NCBI GenBank assembly: GCA_000010565.1
Contig: AP009389.1
Location: 1,426,001 to 1,490,000, forward strand
Length of the DNA stretch: 64,000 nt
Reading direction: 5' to 3'
Origin: Pelotomaculum thermopropionicum SI
Lineage (GTDB): Bacteria; Bacillota; Desulfotomaculia; Desulfotomaculales; Pelotomaculaceae
Below, piece by piece: positions 1-9,204 of this stretch. Below the pieces are notes generated by a model. That model was not told the origin of the DNA and ran no database searches. It worked only from the letters and a program-made list of their open reading frames with translations. A program made the translations under genes and the position numbers. Each line of letters opens with the position of its first letter. Position 1 is the stretch's first letter.

Positions 1-1481
1 ATTGTACGGCCTTTTAATTCCACCAGGGCTTCTTTTATGCCGCTGAAACCGCGAAATTCCTCATAATCAAGGAGGTCAAGCTCCTTGCCGGTAGTGAGAT
101 AATAAGCCGTGCGCACTGCTGCCTCTATTACACCGCCCGTGGAACCGAAAATGGCTCCGGCACCGCTAGCTATACCCATTGGAGTGTCGTAGTCCTCATC
201 AGGCAGTTCACGAAAATTTATGCCGGCCTGCCTGATCATCCTGGCCAGTTCCCTGGTAGTAAGGACCCAGTCCACGTCTTTGAACTTGCCGGTACCCATT
301 TCCGGCCGGCTGGCCTCAAACTTTTTAGCCGTACAGGGCATGACGGCCACTACCACAATCTTCTCCGGGTCGAGGCCCTCCTTCTCTGCAAAGTAGGTTT
401 TGGTCAGGGCACCGAACATTTCGTGGGGCGATTTGCAGGTGGAAAGGTTTTCAAGAAACTCCGGGTAAAAATGCTCGGCAAACTTTACCCAGCCCGGACT
501 GCACGAGGAAAGCAAGGGAAGCCTTCCCCTCCCTTCCAGCCTTTCCAGCAGTTCGTAAGCCTCCTCCATTATCGTCAAATCCGCAGTAAAATCGGTAGCA
601 AAAACCTTGTCGAACCCCAGGCGCCGCAAGGCCGCTACCACCTTTCCGGTAACCACCGTTCCCACCGGGTACCCGAACACCTCGCCTAGGGTTACCTGAA
701 TGGAAGGGGCGGTTTGTACCACCACGTATTTGTTTGGGTCTTCCAGTGCCTCCCAGACAGAATCAATACATTCTTTTTCGGTAAGTGAAGCGGTGGGGCA
801 GGCAATGACGCACTGGCCGCAGGTGATGCAGGCCACCCGGGACAGATCCTGCATGAAAGCCGGTGCAATCACCGTGTCGTAGCCACGGTTCAGGGCGGAA
901 TATACGTTTACTTCCTGCACCTTGCTGCAGATGGCTTCGCACCGCCGGCACTTGATGCATTTGTTGTAGTCCCGGACAATGAAAGGATTTTTGTTCTGGA
1001 CCGGAAGCATCTTCATCTCACCGGTATACCTGATGTTTCTTATGCCCAGGTTGTCCGTAAGATTTTGCAACTCGCAGTTAAGATTGCGGATGCAGGTTGT
1101 GCATTCCCGGTGATGATCAGAAAGGAGCAGTTCCACCATGGTCTTTCTCACCCGCCTGGCCCGCGGCGTGTTAGTGTATACCACCAGTCCCCCGGATGCG
1201 GGATAAACGCAGGAGGCCTGAAGGGTTCTGGTACCTTTCATTTCTATTTCCACCAGGCAGACCCGACAGGAGCCAATTTCATTTATCCGGCGCAGGTAGC
1301 AAAGGCTTGGTATTTCTATGCCGGCCAAGCGCGCCGCTTCCAGGACGCTCATGCCTTTTTCGGCCTCTACTTCCCGGCCGTCGATGATGAGCCTAATTTT
1401 CTCAACCTTTTTTTCGGGGTTGTCATAAAGTTGCCCGGTACTCCGGACCACCGGTCCCGGAGAAAATTCCCTCTTTTCCAA
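1..1481 (-). CDS. hydA: [FeFe]-hydrogenase catalytic subunit HydA (partial, cut by window edge)
   Basis: This is the catalytic subunit of an NAD-linked [FeFe]-hydrogenase; about 493 residues are visible and the C-terminus lies outside the window. In order I read a plant-type [2Fe-2S] domain (Cys61, Cys72, Cys75), a His/Cys-ligated cluster (HHRECTTC), two [4Fe-4S] motifs (CIKCRRCEAIC, CITCGQCVIACP) and the H-cluster signatures L1 (SSCSPGW), L2 (MPCTAKK) and the start of L3 (FGSTGGV). Serine in place of the third L1 cysteine is common in trimeric, electron-bifurcating enzymes, which fits the NuoF- and NuoE-like genes just upstream. The chosen start is TTG at 1481, seven bases after GGAGGTG; it overlaps the end of hydB by 59 nt. 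A cytoplasmic enzyme coupling NADH and ferredoxin to H2 is inferred from the family. Confidence 0.93.
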   Translation of the reverse strand, partial: MEKREFSPGPVVRSTGQLYDNPEKKVEKIRLIIDGREVEAEKGMSVLEAARLAGIEIPSLCYLRRINEIGSCRVCLVEIEMKGTRTLQASCVYPASGGLVVYTNTPRARRVRKTMVELLLSDHHRECTTCIRNLNCELQNLTDNLGIRNIRYTGEMKMLPVQNKNPFIVRDYNKCIKCRRCEAICSKVQEVNVYSALNRGYDTVIAPAFMQDLSRVACITCGQCVIACPTASLTEKECIDSVWEALEDPNKYVVVQTAPSIQVTLGEVFGYPVGTVVTGKVVAALRRLGFDKVFATDFTADLTIMEEAYELLERLEGRGRLPLLSSCSPGWVKFAEHFYPEFLENLSTCKSPHEMFGALTKTYFAEKEGLDPEKIVVVAVMPCTAKKFEASRPEMGTGKFKDVDWVLTTRELARMIRQAGINFRELPDEDYDTPMGIASGAGAIFGSTGGVIEAAVRTAYYLTTGKELDLLDYEEFRGFSGIKEALVELKGRT

Positions 1482-3375
1482 TTCTCTTCACCTCCTTCCG
1501 GGCAGCTTTCATAATGGCGTTCCTGGGACATCTGGCCACGCAGGCGGCGCATTTCACGCATTTCTCAGGGTCTATCCGGTACGGCTTTTTCGGTTCTCCG
1601 TAAATGGCCTGTACAGTGCAGGCTTTGGCGCAGAGGCCGCAGGCTATGCATCTTTCTTCATCCACCCGGTAGTCAAGCAGGGCTTTGCATACACCAGCAG
1701 GACAGGTCTTGTCCATTACATGGGCAATGTACTCTTTCCTGAAATGCCGCAGGGTGGAAAGAACGGGGTTGGGTGCCGTTTGACCCAGGCCGCACAGGGA
1801 AGCATCGCGAATGTCGCCGGCCAGCTCCTCCAGTAAATCAAGGTCTTCCATTTCACCTTTTCCCCCGGTAATTATTCTAAGAATTTCCAGCAGCCTTTTT
1901 GTTCCGACACGGCACGGTGTACAGCGCCCGCACGATTCGTCCTGGGTAAATTCCAGGTAAAAACGGGCTATGTCCACCATGCAGTCGTCTTCGCTCATGA
2001 CGATCATGCCCCCGGAACCCATTATCGATCCGATCTCTTTGAGAGATTCGTAGTCGACGGGCAGGTCCAGATATTTTTCCGGAATGCAACCGCCTGAAGG
2101 GCCGCCGGTTTGAACCGCTTTAAACTTTTTACCGCCGGTGATGCCGCCGCCGATGTCAAAGATGATGGTTTTCAGAGTGGTGCCCATGGGTACTTCAATA
2201 AGCCCGGTATTGTTTATTTTGCCGGCCAGGGAAAAGACCTTGCTTCCTTTGCTGCTGGCGGTACCATGCCCGTAATACCACTCCCACCCTTCCCTCAAGA
2301 TGACTGGAATATTGGCGTACGTTTCCACATTGTTAATTAACGTGGGCTTGCCCCAGAGCCCTTCCTGGGCCGGATAAGGGGGACGCGGCCGCGGTTCGCC
2401 CCGCTGTCCCATCACCGATTGCAGGAGGGCAGTCTCCTCACCGCAGACGAAAGCTCCTGCACCAAAGCGAAGGTCAATATCGAATTCAAATGTGGTGCCG
2501 AAAATTCCCCTGCCCAAAAGGCCTGCCTCTTTGGCCTGATTAATGGCTATCTCCAGCCTTTCCACGGCAATCGGGTATTCTGCCCGCACATAGATGTAAC
2601 CCTGCCCGGCACCTGTACAGTAACCCGCAATGGCCATTGCCTCCAGAACGCTATGCGGATCACCTTCCAGGATACTGCGGTCCATGAACGCTCCCGGGTC
2701 TCCCTCGTCGGCGTTGCAGACGACAAACTTGGGAGTAACATTCTGGGCCGCAGCAAGCTCCCATTTCCTTCCGGTGGGAAAGCCAGCCCCGCCTCTGCCT
2801 CTTAGGCCAGATTTTATGACCGTATCTATTACTTCCTGAGGCTTTTTATTCAAGACTACATCGGCCAGGGCAAAATAACCGTCCCGCGCAATGTATTCCC
2901 CTATTTCCTCGGGATTTATTACGCCGCAGTTGCGCAGGACAATCCTTTTTTGAGCTCTAAAGAAATGAATGTCTTCTATGCCGGGCGTCCTTTTGCCCGT
3001 TACTTTATCCTCGAATAAAAGCCTTTCCACAATCCTCCCGTTGACCAGATGGGCTTCAACCAACTTCCCGGTGTCCTCCGGCCTTACCTGACAGTAAAAA
3101 ACTCCCCCGGGGTGAACCATGACAATTGGCCCCTGCTGGCAGAAACCGAAACAGCCGGTTTTAAACAATTTTATATTTTCCTCGAGGCCGCGTTTATAAA
3201 TCTCCTCCTGCAAAGCCTGCCGCAAGATCTGGCTATCAGCGGAAGTACAGGCGGTTCCTGAACAAACCATTACCTGGGTCAGGCCAAGTCCGTTGCTATG
3301 CCCCATTCTTTGCTTGATCAGAGGGTAGTATTTTTCCTTCACTGCTCTGAGATCATCAATGCTTTTGATTCTCAT
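1423..3375 (-). CDS. hydB: NADH-binding NuoF-like hydrogenase subunit HydB
   Basis: This flavoprotein subunit should carry electrons between NAD(H) and the hydrogenase. The order is an N-terminal thioredoxin-like [2Fe-2S] domain (CSGTAC near 37, GCFGFC near 72), the NADH/FMN site with the glycine-rich motif GLRGRGGAGFPTG near 190, an SLBB segment, a [4Fe-4S] site ESCGRCTPC near 490, and two C-terminal ferredoxin motifs (CIACGLCAKAC, CVKCAACVARC). About 650 residues with extra N- and C-terminal Fe-S domains is typical of HydB rather than respiratory NuoF. ATG at 3375 sits six bases after AGGTG and is preferred over GTG at 3384. Its start overlaps the end of hydC by about 20 nt, so the three genes form one operon. 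Confidence 0.93.
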   Translation of the reverse strand: MRIKSIDDLRAVKEKYYPLIKQRMGHSNGLGLTQVMVCSGTACTSADSQILRQALQEEIYKRGLEENIKLFKTGCFGFCQQGPIVMVHPGGVFYCQVRPEDTGKLVEAHLVNGRIVERLLFEDKVTGKRTPGIEDIHFFRAQKRIVLRNCGVINPEEIGEYIARDGYFALADVVLNKKPQEVIDTVIKSGLRGRGGAGFPTGRKWELAAAQNVTPKFVVCNADEGDPGAFMDRSILEGDPHSVLEAMAIAGYCTGAGQGYIYVRAEYPIAVERLEIAINQAKEAGLLGRGIFGTTFEFDIDLRFGAGAFVCGEETALLQSVMGQRGEPRPRPPYPAQEGLWGKPTLINNVETYANIPVILREGWEWYYGHGTASSKGSKVFSLAGKINNTGLIEVPMGTTLKTIIFDIGGGITGGKKFKAVQTGGPSGGCIPEKYLDLPVDYESLKEIGSIMGSGGMIVMSEDDCMVDIARFYLEFTQDESCGRCTPCRVGTKRLLEILRIITGGKGEMEDLDLLEELAGDIRDASLCGLGQTAPNPVLSTLRHFRKEYIAHVMDKTCPAGVCKALLDYRVDEERCIACGLCAKACTVQAIYGEPKKPYRIDPEKCVKCAACVARCPRNAIMKAARKEVKRIGKEGIFSGTGGPEYRATL

Positions 3376-3934
3376 TTTTTTCACCTTTCCGGCAATTTTT
3401 AATTAATTCCTGGATCTTGCCCGGGTCTACCATGCCTTGAACCTTACCGTTCACCGCCAGAATTGGCGCCAACCCGCAGGCCCCAACACAGCGGGTGCTT
3501 TTTAAGGTAAACAGCCCGTCGGGGGTAGTTTCCCCCTCATCTATTTTTAACCGCTTCTTTAGGGCATCCATAACCTGCTGGGCCCCCTTGACGTAACAGG
3601 CGGTACCCATACAAACATTGATTATGTATTTTCCCTTCGGTCTGGTGGAAAAAAGGGAATAAAAAGTTACCACCCCGTTTACTTCCGCCACCGGAACCCT
3701 TAATCTTTCGGCTATAAAAGCCTGTACATCATCTGGCAGGTATCCGAAAATATCCTGCGCTTTTTGCAGGATTCTGATCAACTGTCCTTTATCCCCGGCA
3801 AGACTTTCTATAATAAGGTTTAATTCATTAAAATTTTTATCCCGTTCATCATCCTGCAGTTCCCTGCCAATCCGTTCAACCGCCGGAATTGGCTTAATAC
3901 TTTCGGTCTTTACGGTTTTTTCATTTTGTTCCAT
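3356..3934 (-). CDS. hydC: NuoE-like [2Fe-2S] hydrogenase subunit HydC
   Basis: This is the small thioredoxin-like ferredoxin subunit (192 residues) of the trimeric hydrogenase. The four cluster cysteines are seen in CMGTAC and in CVGACG about 40 residues later, the NuoE pattern. It is the first gene of hydC-hydB-hydA. The start ATG at 3934 follows GGAGGTG by five bases; the open frame extends 20 codons further upstream without a ribosome site. The 30 or so N-terminal residues before the conserved domain are charged and probably flexible. No clear promoter was seen in the short gap to the znu terminator. Confidence 0.93.
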   Translation of the reverse strand: MEQNEKTVKTESIKPIPAVERIGRELQDDERDKNFNELNLIIESLAGDKGQLIRILQKAQDIFGYLPDDVQAFIAERLRVPVAEVNGVVTFYSLFSTRPKGKYIINVCMGTACYVKGAQQVMDALKKRLKIDEGETTPDGLFTLKSTRCVGACGLAPILAVNGKVQGMVDPGKIQELIKNCRKGEKNENQKH

Positions 3935-3992
3935 TGCAGCACCTCCTGCCTGTCTCAACAATATTGTTTTATTTTCGCCATCTTTTATGCCC

Positions 3993-4021
3993 AAAAAAAC
4001 TGCCCCCCTGAAGGCAGTTTC
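3993..4021 (-). terminator. Terminator of the zur-znu operon
   Basis: On the minus strand AAACTGCC and GGCAGTTT flank an eight-base loop and run into seven T. It lies about 35 nt past the znuB stop and separates znu from hyd transcription. Confidence 0.8.
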
Positions 4022-4054
4022 TCAGTTATTCCTGTTTTAAGCTCAAGATGCGTT

Positions 4055-4912
4055 CTACCGGGACAAGGTTTGCCGGTGCACGGACGGATCATCCGCCATC
4101 TTGTGAAACATCTTCACGGCCGTTTTTTTGCCGGCAAGAACGCAGAGCAGGATTATCACCGAAATAATAATTATTGTGCCGCCGGGGGCCAAATTCAGAT
4201 AAAATGAGGCAAAAATACCAGACAGGACGGAGGCAAGGCTGAACCCTACGGACAGGAAAAAAGCCTCTCTAAAGCTTCTGGCCAACTGCAGGCTGGCTGC
4301 AACCGGAAGCACCATGAGAGATGATACCAGCAGTATGCCTACCACCCTCATTGATATGGCAATGGTCATTGCCGTCAATAAAGTAAAGCCAACGCTGATT
4401 TTTCTGACGGCAATGCCTGAGGCGGCCGCCGTATCCTCATCAAGCGTGATAAAATAAAGTTCCTTAAAGAACAGAATGATCAGGCCGGTGGCCGTTATAC
4501 CGATAATAATAATCAGCCAGAAATCAGTTTTGTCTATTAATACTATGCTGCCAAATAAATAGCTTAAGACGCTGGCATTAAATCCCCTTCCCAGGCTGAG
4601 GAGCACTGCCCCCAGCGACAGCCCTGCCGAAAGCATTACGGCAATGGAAAGCTCGGAATAGGTCCGGTAATTTTCCCTTAGTTTTTCAATCAAGACGGCT
4701 CCTGAAAGTGAGAAAAAAGAAGCCGCGATAAGCGGATTGACACCTGTCAGCAGACCTGCTGCTACCCCCGCCAGCGATATATGGGAAAGGGCGTCGGCAA
4801 TTAGAGAAAGACGCCTGAGCACTATAAAAATTCCGATTGACGGACAGGTAACCCCAACCACCAAGCCAACAATAAAAGCTTTATTCATATAACCGTACTG
4901 AAAAATGTCCAA
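4055..4912 (-). CDS. znuB: Zinc/metal ABC transporter permease ZnuB
   Basis: This is an integral membrane permease of the ABC-3 family (285 residues, about eight hydrophobic segments) for divalent metal import. The N-terminal part contains the family signature around residues 30-50 (VLRRLSLIADALSHISLAG). It is the last gene of zur-znuA-znuC-znuB, 15 nt after znuC and followed by a terminator. Zinc rather than manganese is inferred from the Zur-like gene at the head of the operon; sequence alone does not separate these substrates. Confidence 0.9.
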   Translation of the reverse strand: MDIFQYGYMNKAFIVGLVVGVTCPSIGIFIVLRRLSLIADALSHISLAGVAAGLLTGVNPLIAASFFSLSGAVLIEKLRENYRTYSELSIAVMLSAGLSLGAVLLSLGRGFNASVLSYLFGSIVLIDKTDFWLIIIIGITATGLIILFFKELYFITLDEDTAAASGIAVRKISVGFTLLTAMTIAISMRVVGILLVSSLMVLPVAASLQLARSFREAFFLSVGFSLASVLSGIFASFYLNLAPGGTIIIISVIILLCVLAGKKTAVKMFHKMADDPSVHRQTLSR

Positions 4913-4927
4913 CCTGTTTCCCCCGCT

Positions 4928-5668
4928 TCAGGCAGTCCAGATCCTTTTTCTGCACGTTTCGTATTCAAATGCCCCGTTTTCATCAAAATTATAGCAACAA
5001 GAGCATATGTGCTTATCAAGGCAAACCTGACGGTCCACCACGGATGAAATTGCTTCCAGATCATGAGAGACAAGCAACAGCGTTATGGCGTTTTTTTGGA
5101 TGAGTTCTTTTAACAGGGAGTAGAATTTTGCCTGGGATTCCGGATCCATGCCCGCCGTGGGTTCGTCAAGAAGAAGCAGGTCCGGCCGGCTTGCCAGAGC
5201 TCTGGCAATAAATACCTTTTGCTGCTGTCCTCCGGAAAGCGAACCGATCGCTTCCCGGCGGTATTTTTCCATACCAAGCACGGCTAAAGCCTCGCTAACG
5301 ATCATCCGGTCCTCCCTGTTTAAAGCCCTGAAGAGCCCCCGGCCGGCTATTCGCCCTGATAAAACAATTTCTTCAACAGTCGAGGGAAAACCGGAATTAA
5401 TAATAGAAACCTTCTGGGCTACATAGCCAATCCGGCCGCGCTCTTTAAAGTTTTTACTGTCCCGGCCGAAAATTCTTATGTTGCCGGCATCAGGTTTTAA
5501 CAGTCCTGCCACCAGCTTTAAAAGAGTGCTCTTCCCGGAACCGTTCGGACCTGTTATTCCGACCGATTCACCACATTTTACAGTCAGGCTTATATTTTTC
5601 AAAACGGGGTGACACCCGTAACTAAAACTTACCTTATCCAGTTCTAAAGCAATTGTATTTTTTTTCAT
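4928..5668 (-). CDS. znuC: Zinc/metal ABC transporter ATP-binding protein ZnuC
   Basis: This cytoplasmic ATPase (246 residues) powers the metal importer. Visible motifs are Walker A GPNGSGKST near 40, signature LSGGQQQK near 143, Walker B LLLLDEPTAG near 164, and the switch histidine in VSHD. Its ATG overlaps the znuA stop as ATGA, so translation is probably coupled. The extreme C-terminus carries several cysteines (CSCC and one more), which may bind metal; that is only a suggestion. Confidence 0.92.
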   Translation of the reverse strand: MKKNTIALELDKVSFSYGCHPVLKNISLTVKCGESVGITGPNGSGKSTLLKLVAGLLKPDAGNIRIFGRDSKNFKERGRIGYVAQKVSIINSGFPSTVEEIVLSGRIAGRGLFRALNREDRMIVSEALAVLGMEKYRREAIGSLSGGQQQKVFIARALASRPDLLLLDEPTAGMDPESQAKFYSLLKELIQKNAITLLLVSHDLEAISSVVDRQVCLDKHICSCCYNFDENGAFEYETCRKRIWTA

Positions 5669-6666
5669 GGCCTTACCTCGAGCCCTTTTTGCAAATTAGC
5701 CAGGTTTTTCCTCATGATTGAAAGGTAATCCTCCCCCCTGTTTAATTCATCCTGAGTTAACCCTCCAACCGGATTTAAAACCAAAGTTTGGGCGCCCGCC
5801 TCGCCTGCAATAATCTGGGATATTTTGGGACTCACCAGCGTTTCAAAAAAAATGTAGTGTATGTTTTTTTCCTTTGCTATTTTCACCACTTCGGCCATTC
5901 TGGCCGGGGTCGGCTCTACCTCCGGGGATAAACCGCGTACCGGTATCTGAATCAGGCCGTAACGCTTTGCCAGGTATCCGAAAGCGGCGTGAGAGGTAAT
6001 AAATTCTCTCAGTGGCGCATTAGCCAGCCCTTTTTTATATTCACCGTCCAGTTCCTCTAGTTTTTTGCGGTAACCCAGAGCGTTAGCATCGTAAAATTCC
6101 TTGCTTGCAGGATCAGCTTTGGCCAGGCCGGCGCAAATGTTTTCAACCATCTGCATGGCGTTTACAGGATCAAGCCAGATATGCGGATCGATATTGTGCC
6201 TTTTACCGTTAACGCTTCCCGCACTGCTGTCAGTGTCTGGAAATTCTGCGCCATCCGATTCTTCGTCAGTTAAGGTAATGAGTTGAATATTCCGGCTTGC
6301 ATCCACCACAACGGTCCTTTGCTTGTCTATTCCATTTATTGCCTTCTCAATCCATTCTTCCATTCCTGCCCCGCAGTATATGAAGACATCCGCTTTTTGA
6401 ATTTCGGCCAGGTCCCTGGGAGTAGGTTCCCATCCGTGCGGCTCTGACCCAGGTGCCACCAGGCACAAAACTTCTGCTTTTTCCCCGGCAATATTTCTTG
6501 TGAAATCATATAGCGGGTAAATTGTTGTAACTATTTTTAACTTGCGATCGCCTTGATCTGTTGTAGCTGCAATGTTTTTTTGATAGCCGCTTACGCAACC
6601 GGCCTGGGTCAGACCAAGAATCAGTACCATCAACAGTACGGCTGTAACGCACCTGGGCTTTTTCAT
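5665..6666 (-). CDS. znuA: Metal-binding lipoprotein ZnuA
   Basis: This is the extracytoplasmic solute-binding protein of the importer, cluster A-I type. It has a lipoprotein signal peptide with lipobox LTQAGC (Cys near 24), the metal-site motif HIWLDP near 185, and further conserved His/Asp/Glu positions (EPHGWEPTPRD, TSHAAFGYLA). The acidic stretch just before HIWLDP is short and not the long His-rich loop of some zinc-specific members. ATG at 6666 is spaced seven bases from GGGAGG; a TTG two codons upstream is less likely. It follows the Zur-like gene by 61 nt. Confidence 0.92.
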   Translation of the reverse strand: MKKPRCVTAVLLMVLILGLTQAGCVSGYQKNIAATTDQGDRKLKIVTTIYPLYDFTRNIAGEKAEVLCLVAPGSEPHGWEPTPRDLAEIQKADVFIYCGAGMEEWIEKAINGIDKQRTVVVDASRNIQLITLTDEESDGAEFPDTDSSAGSVNGKRHNIDPHIWLDPVNAMQMVENICAGLAKADPASKEFYDANALGYRKKLEELDGEYKKGLANAPLREFITSHAAFGYLAKRYGLIQIPVRGLSPEVEPTPARMAEVVKIAKEKNIHYIFFETLVSPKISQIIAGEAGAQTLVLNPVGGLTQDELNRGEDYLSIMRKNLANLQKGLEVRP

Positions 6667-6727
6667 ATGCAAACCTCCCGCAAAATTTGCTTTTCTTAGA
6701 AATCCGGTTTAAAAAGCCAAATTGCGC

Positions 6728-7207
6728 TTATTCTTGGTCATCCGTACCTTCAAATGTGCCTGGTTCCGTACCCTCCGGCTGATGCCTGCAAATTTTACAG
6801 TAACCGAAAAGCTCGAAGCTGTGCCTTCTTATTTCAAATTTCTTTTCCTCTTCTATTTTTTTTATATCTACTGACTTGAACGGGCAGAATTCAATTGCCT
6901 CCGCCGCACCGCACTTTAAACATATCAAATGGTGGTGGTGCTCCCCGTAATTAAGCTCATAGCGGTTTTTGCCGTCCTGCAGGTTTAATTTGCTCACAAT
7001 TTCCAAATCGGTAAGGACCTGCAGGTTGCGGTAGACCGTATCCAAGCTGATATGTGGATATTTTTCAATTACTTTTTTGTGAATTTCTTCAGCGCTTTGC
7101 GGAATATTTATGCCGCTTCCCAGCAAAGCATTCAATATTTCCTGTCTTTGAGGGGTTATTTTATAGCCGCTCTTGCGCAGCCTTTCAAGTACCTGGCTCC
7201 CCTTCAC
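6728..7207 (-). CDS. zur: Fur-family metalloregulator, probably Zur
   Basis: This Fur-family repressor (159 residues) has an N-terminal winged helix (TPQRQEIL, LDTVYRNLQVL), the metal-binding HHHH stretch (YGEHHHHLIC) and two CxxC pairs (CLKC, CKIC) for the structural zinc. It heads the znuACB operon, so sensing of zinc and repression of its own operon is the simplest reading. GTG at 7207 follows AGGAGGG by eight bases. I found no clean palindromic Zur box in the 80 nt upstream, only AT-rich half-palindromes over the promoter. A Mn- or Fe-sensing role cannot be excluded. Confidence 0.85.
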   Translation of the reverse strand: MKGSQVLERLRKSGYKITPQRQEILNALLGSGINIPQSAEEIHKKVIEKYPHISLDTVYRNLQVLTDLEIVSKLNLQDGKNRYELNYGEHHHHLICLKCGAAEAIEFCPFKSVDIKKIEEEKKFEIRRHSFELFGYCKICRHQPEGTEPGTFEGTDDQE

Positions 7208-7251
7208 CGGGATCCCTCCTAAATAATATATACTCCTATTTAAAAGTTAAT

Positions 7252-7283
7252 ATTATATTGACACAGATGCCCTATGATGTCAA
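7252..7283 (-). promoter_or_regulatory. Sigma-A type promoter of the zur-znu operon
   Basis: A perfect TTGACA (7278-7283 on the minus strand) is followed after 17 nt by CAATAT (7255-7260); TATAAT lies three bases further on. It is the only strong promoter-like match between the glycosyltransferase terminator and zur. Confidence 0.5.
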
Positions 7284-7326
7284 CCGGAAATTTTCAAATA
7301 TTTAAATATTTATGGCTTAAAACAAA

Positions 7327-7357
7327 AAAACCAGCATCATGCCGGCCCTGCTGGCAA
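7327..7357 (-). terminator. Terminator after the glycosyltransferase gene
   Basis: On the minus strand GCCAGCA pairs with TGCTGG across a GC-rich loop and is followed by seven T, about 25 nt past the stop at 7381. Confidence 0.75.
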
Positions 7358-7380
7358 AACAAATATTTCTGAAAAATCCT

Positions 7381-8533
7381 TCAACAGCTAGCGTTAATCA
7401 ACTTGAGATAATGATCTGCCAGCTTTGCTGCACATTTTGCAGATGAAAACTTTTCAGCATTCTTTCTTGCGTTTTTGCTCATTTCTTCCCGCATGGTATC
7501 GTTTTTTAGGATGCGGCAGGCCCTTTCAGCAAATTGTTCCGTTTCCAGTACAGTTAAATAGCCGTCAACTCCATCTTCAACCATCTCCGAAACCCCGTAG
7601 GCTTTTACGGCCACTACCGGCAAACCCGCCGCTTTGGCTTCATTAATAACTATACCCTGTGTTTCGGTAACCGAGGAAAACAGGAACATATCGGCACCGG
7701 CGTAACAGTTTATAACGTCCCGATAAGGCAGAGTACCGGTAAATATTACCCGTTCGCTCAGGCCGAGCTCTTTTGTCTTTTTTTTCAGGGCCTCTTCCTC
7801 GGGTCCTCCCCCAACCAGAACCAGCACGGTGTTTTCAACTTCTTTATTAATGAGACAAAAGCTTTCCAAAAGAAAGCCAATGTTTTTTTCCTGTCCCAGC
7901 CTTCCGACAAAAAGAAGCACTTTATCCGCCGAACTAATGCCGTATTCATTTTTTAGCCACTCCGGATTGCCACTTCGCAATTCATCAACCTTAATGCCGG
8001 TTGGAACCCTTTTAATAGGCGATTTTACACCGATATCGCGCAGGTATTCTTCGATTATATTTGTTGGAACAATTACCATGTCGCATTGATTGCAGAAGTC
8101 GCGGCTTATTCTCTGGGCGAGTTCCCTGGTGAATGACCTGGCAAAGGGTACATAATGAACATACTGATCGTAGAGCGTATGGAACGTAAATACCAGCGGT
8201 ATTCCCAGCTTTCTGGCGTATCTGGCGCCAAGGCGGCCAAGCAGGAAGGGTGAATGAACATGGATCAAATCGAGCTTTATTCGTTGAATAGTTGGCTTTA
8301 AGCGCAGCGAAAAAGGCACCGCCAGTAAAATCAGGATTGGTCGGCGAGGGTATAGAGGCAAAGCGGAAAACCTTGCTTTCCGCCCCGCAGTTTTTGTAAC
8401 TCGGGGCAAAGATGAAAACCTCGTGTCCCATTCTGGAAAGCTCTTCTTTAAATATTTGAATAGAACGGACAACACCGCTGGTATAAGGCAGGTAACTGTC
8501 TGTAAAGATCCCTATGTTCAAACGCTTTTTCAA
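7381..8533 (-). pseudogene. GT4-family glycosyltransferase, interrupted by a frameshift
   Basis: The sequence encodes a family-4 (GT-B) glycosyltransferase of about 380 residues, in two frames. The N-terminus (GIFTDSYLPYTSGV, ATG at 8533) stays in frame to about codon 70 (PSPTNPDF). The rest, LAVPFSLRL.. through HVHSPFLLG, the GRLGQEKN motif and the nucleotide-sugar E-x7-E region, is in another frame and ends at 7381. The switch lies near 8320-8340. The downstream open frame alone (from 8475) lacks the correct N-terminal loop. This is either a real inactivating indel or a sequence error. The intact family makes glycolipid or cell-envelope glycans; the substrate is not predictable. Confidence 0.82.
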
Positions 8534-8684
8534 CAGGCGCCCCCCCGATTACCCTAAGGCTCTTTCAATGAAGATGTAATCTTAAAAATATTAATAAACC
8601 TGCAACCTCTCTTTCTATCGCGAAAGAAGGGTTGTTTAAATCTTTCTATTTCTATTATATCTGGAAATGTTTAGTTTATTCACC

Positions 8685-9155
8685 CTATCCTCTCAGCGTT
8701 GCCACCAGCCTTGCCGTGTTTAAAAGCAAGTCCAGCCCGTGGTTTATATCGCTTACCAATGCGTCGGCAGCAAGCAAGGCTTTTGCCGATGCACCCTCCG
8801 GTCCCAGTACCATTATCCCCAGAGCTGCCCCTGCAAGCATAAGGCTGTCATTGGATCCGTTGCCGATGGCTGCAGTTTCAGCAGCATTCAATTTCTTTAA
8901 GAACTTCAGTTTTTCCCGTGCTCCCAGTGGTTCTTTTAAAATTTCCACCTTGGCTTTAATTTCCGAGCATAAAGAGCGGACCGTGCCAAAAGTATCCGCA
9001 GTAATTATATATATGTCCATAATTTTTGACAGGGCTTCCAGCCTTTCTTTGACGCCGGGTAAAAGTTTACCGTCCAATGCCAGCGTACCATTGAAATCGA
9101 GCACCAGGTTCTTTAAAGTGATTTTACCTCTGCCTGGAATATCAACTGAAATCAT
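8685..9155 (-). CDS. HAD-family phosphatase-like protein
   Basis: This 156-residue protein is a HAD hydrolase resembling the soluble P domain of P-type ATPases. It has motif I DFNGTLA with the nucleophile near residue 19, motif II ITAD, a lysine before motif III, and GNGSNDSLML for motifs III/IV. There are no membrane segments and no cap domain of note. ATG at 9155 lies 11 bases after GGAGG, with a purine-rich AGAGAG closer. The neighbour upstream is phosphofructokinase, 50 nt away on the same strand, so co-transcription is likely. The substrate is unknown. Confidence 0.75.
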   Translation of the reverse strand: MISVDIPGRGKITLKNLVLDFNGTLALDGKLLPGVKERLEALSKIMDIYIITADTFGTVRSLCSEIKAKVEILKEPLGAREKLKFLKKLNAAETAAIGNGSNDSLMLAGAALGIMVLGPEGASAKALLAADALVSDINHGLDLLLNTARLVATLRG

Positions 9156-9204
9156 TCTCTCTAAATCCTCCAAATGAAGACCGGCTTTTTTAAAAAAAGA
9201 AATG

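Noticed and set aside
2419-2805. 128-codon plus-strand frame inside hydB
   Set aside because: It is antisense to a well-supported Fe-S/FMN coding region and shows no domain or ribosome site.
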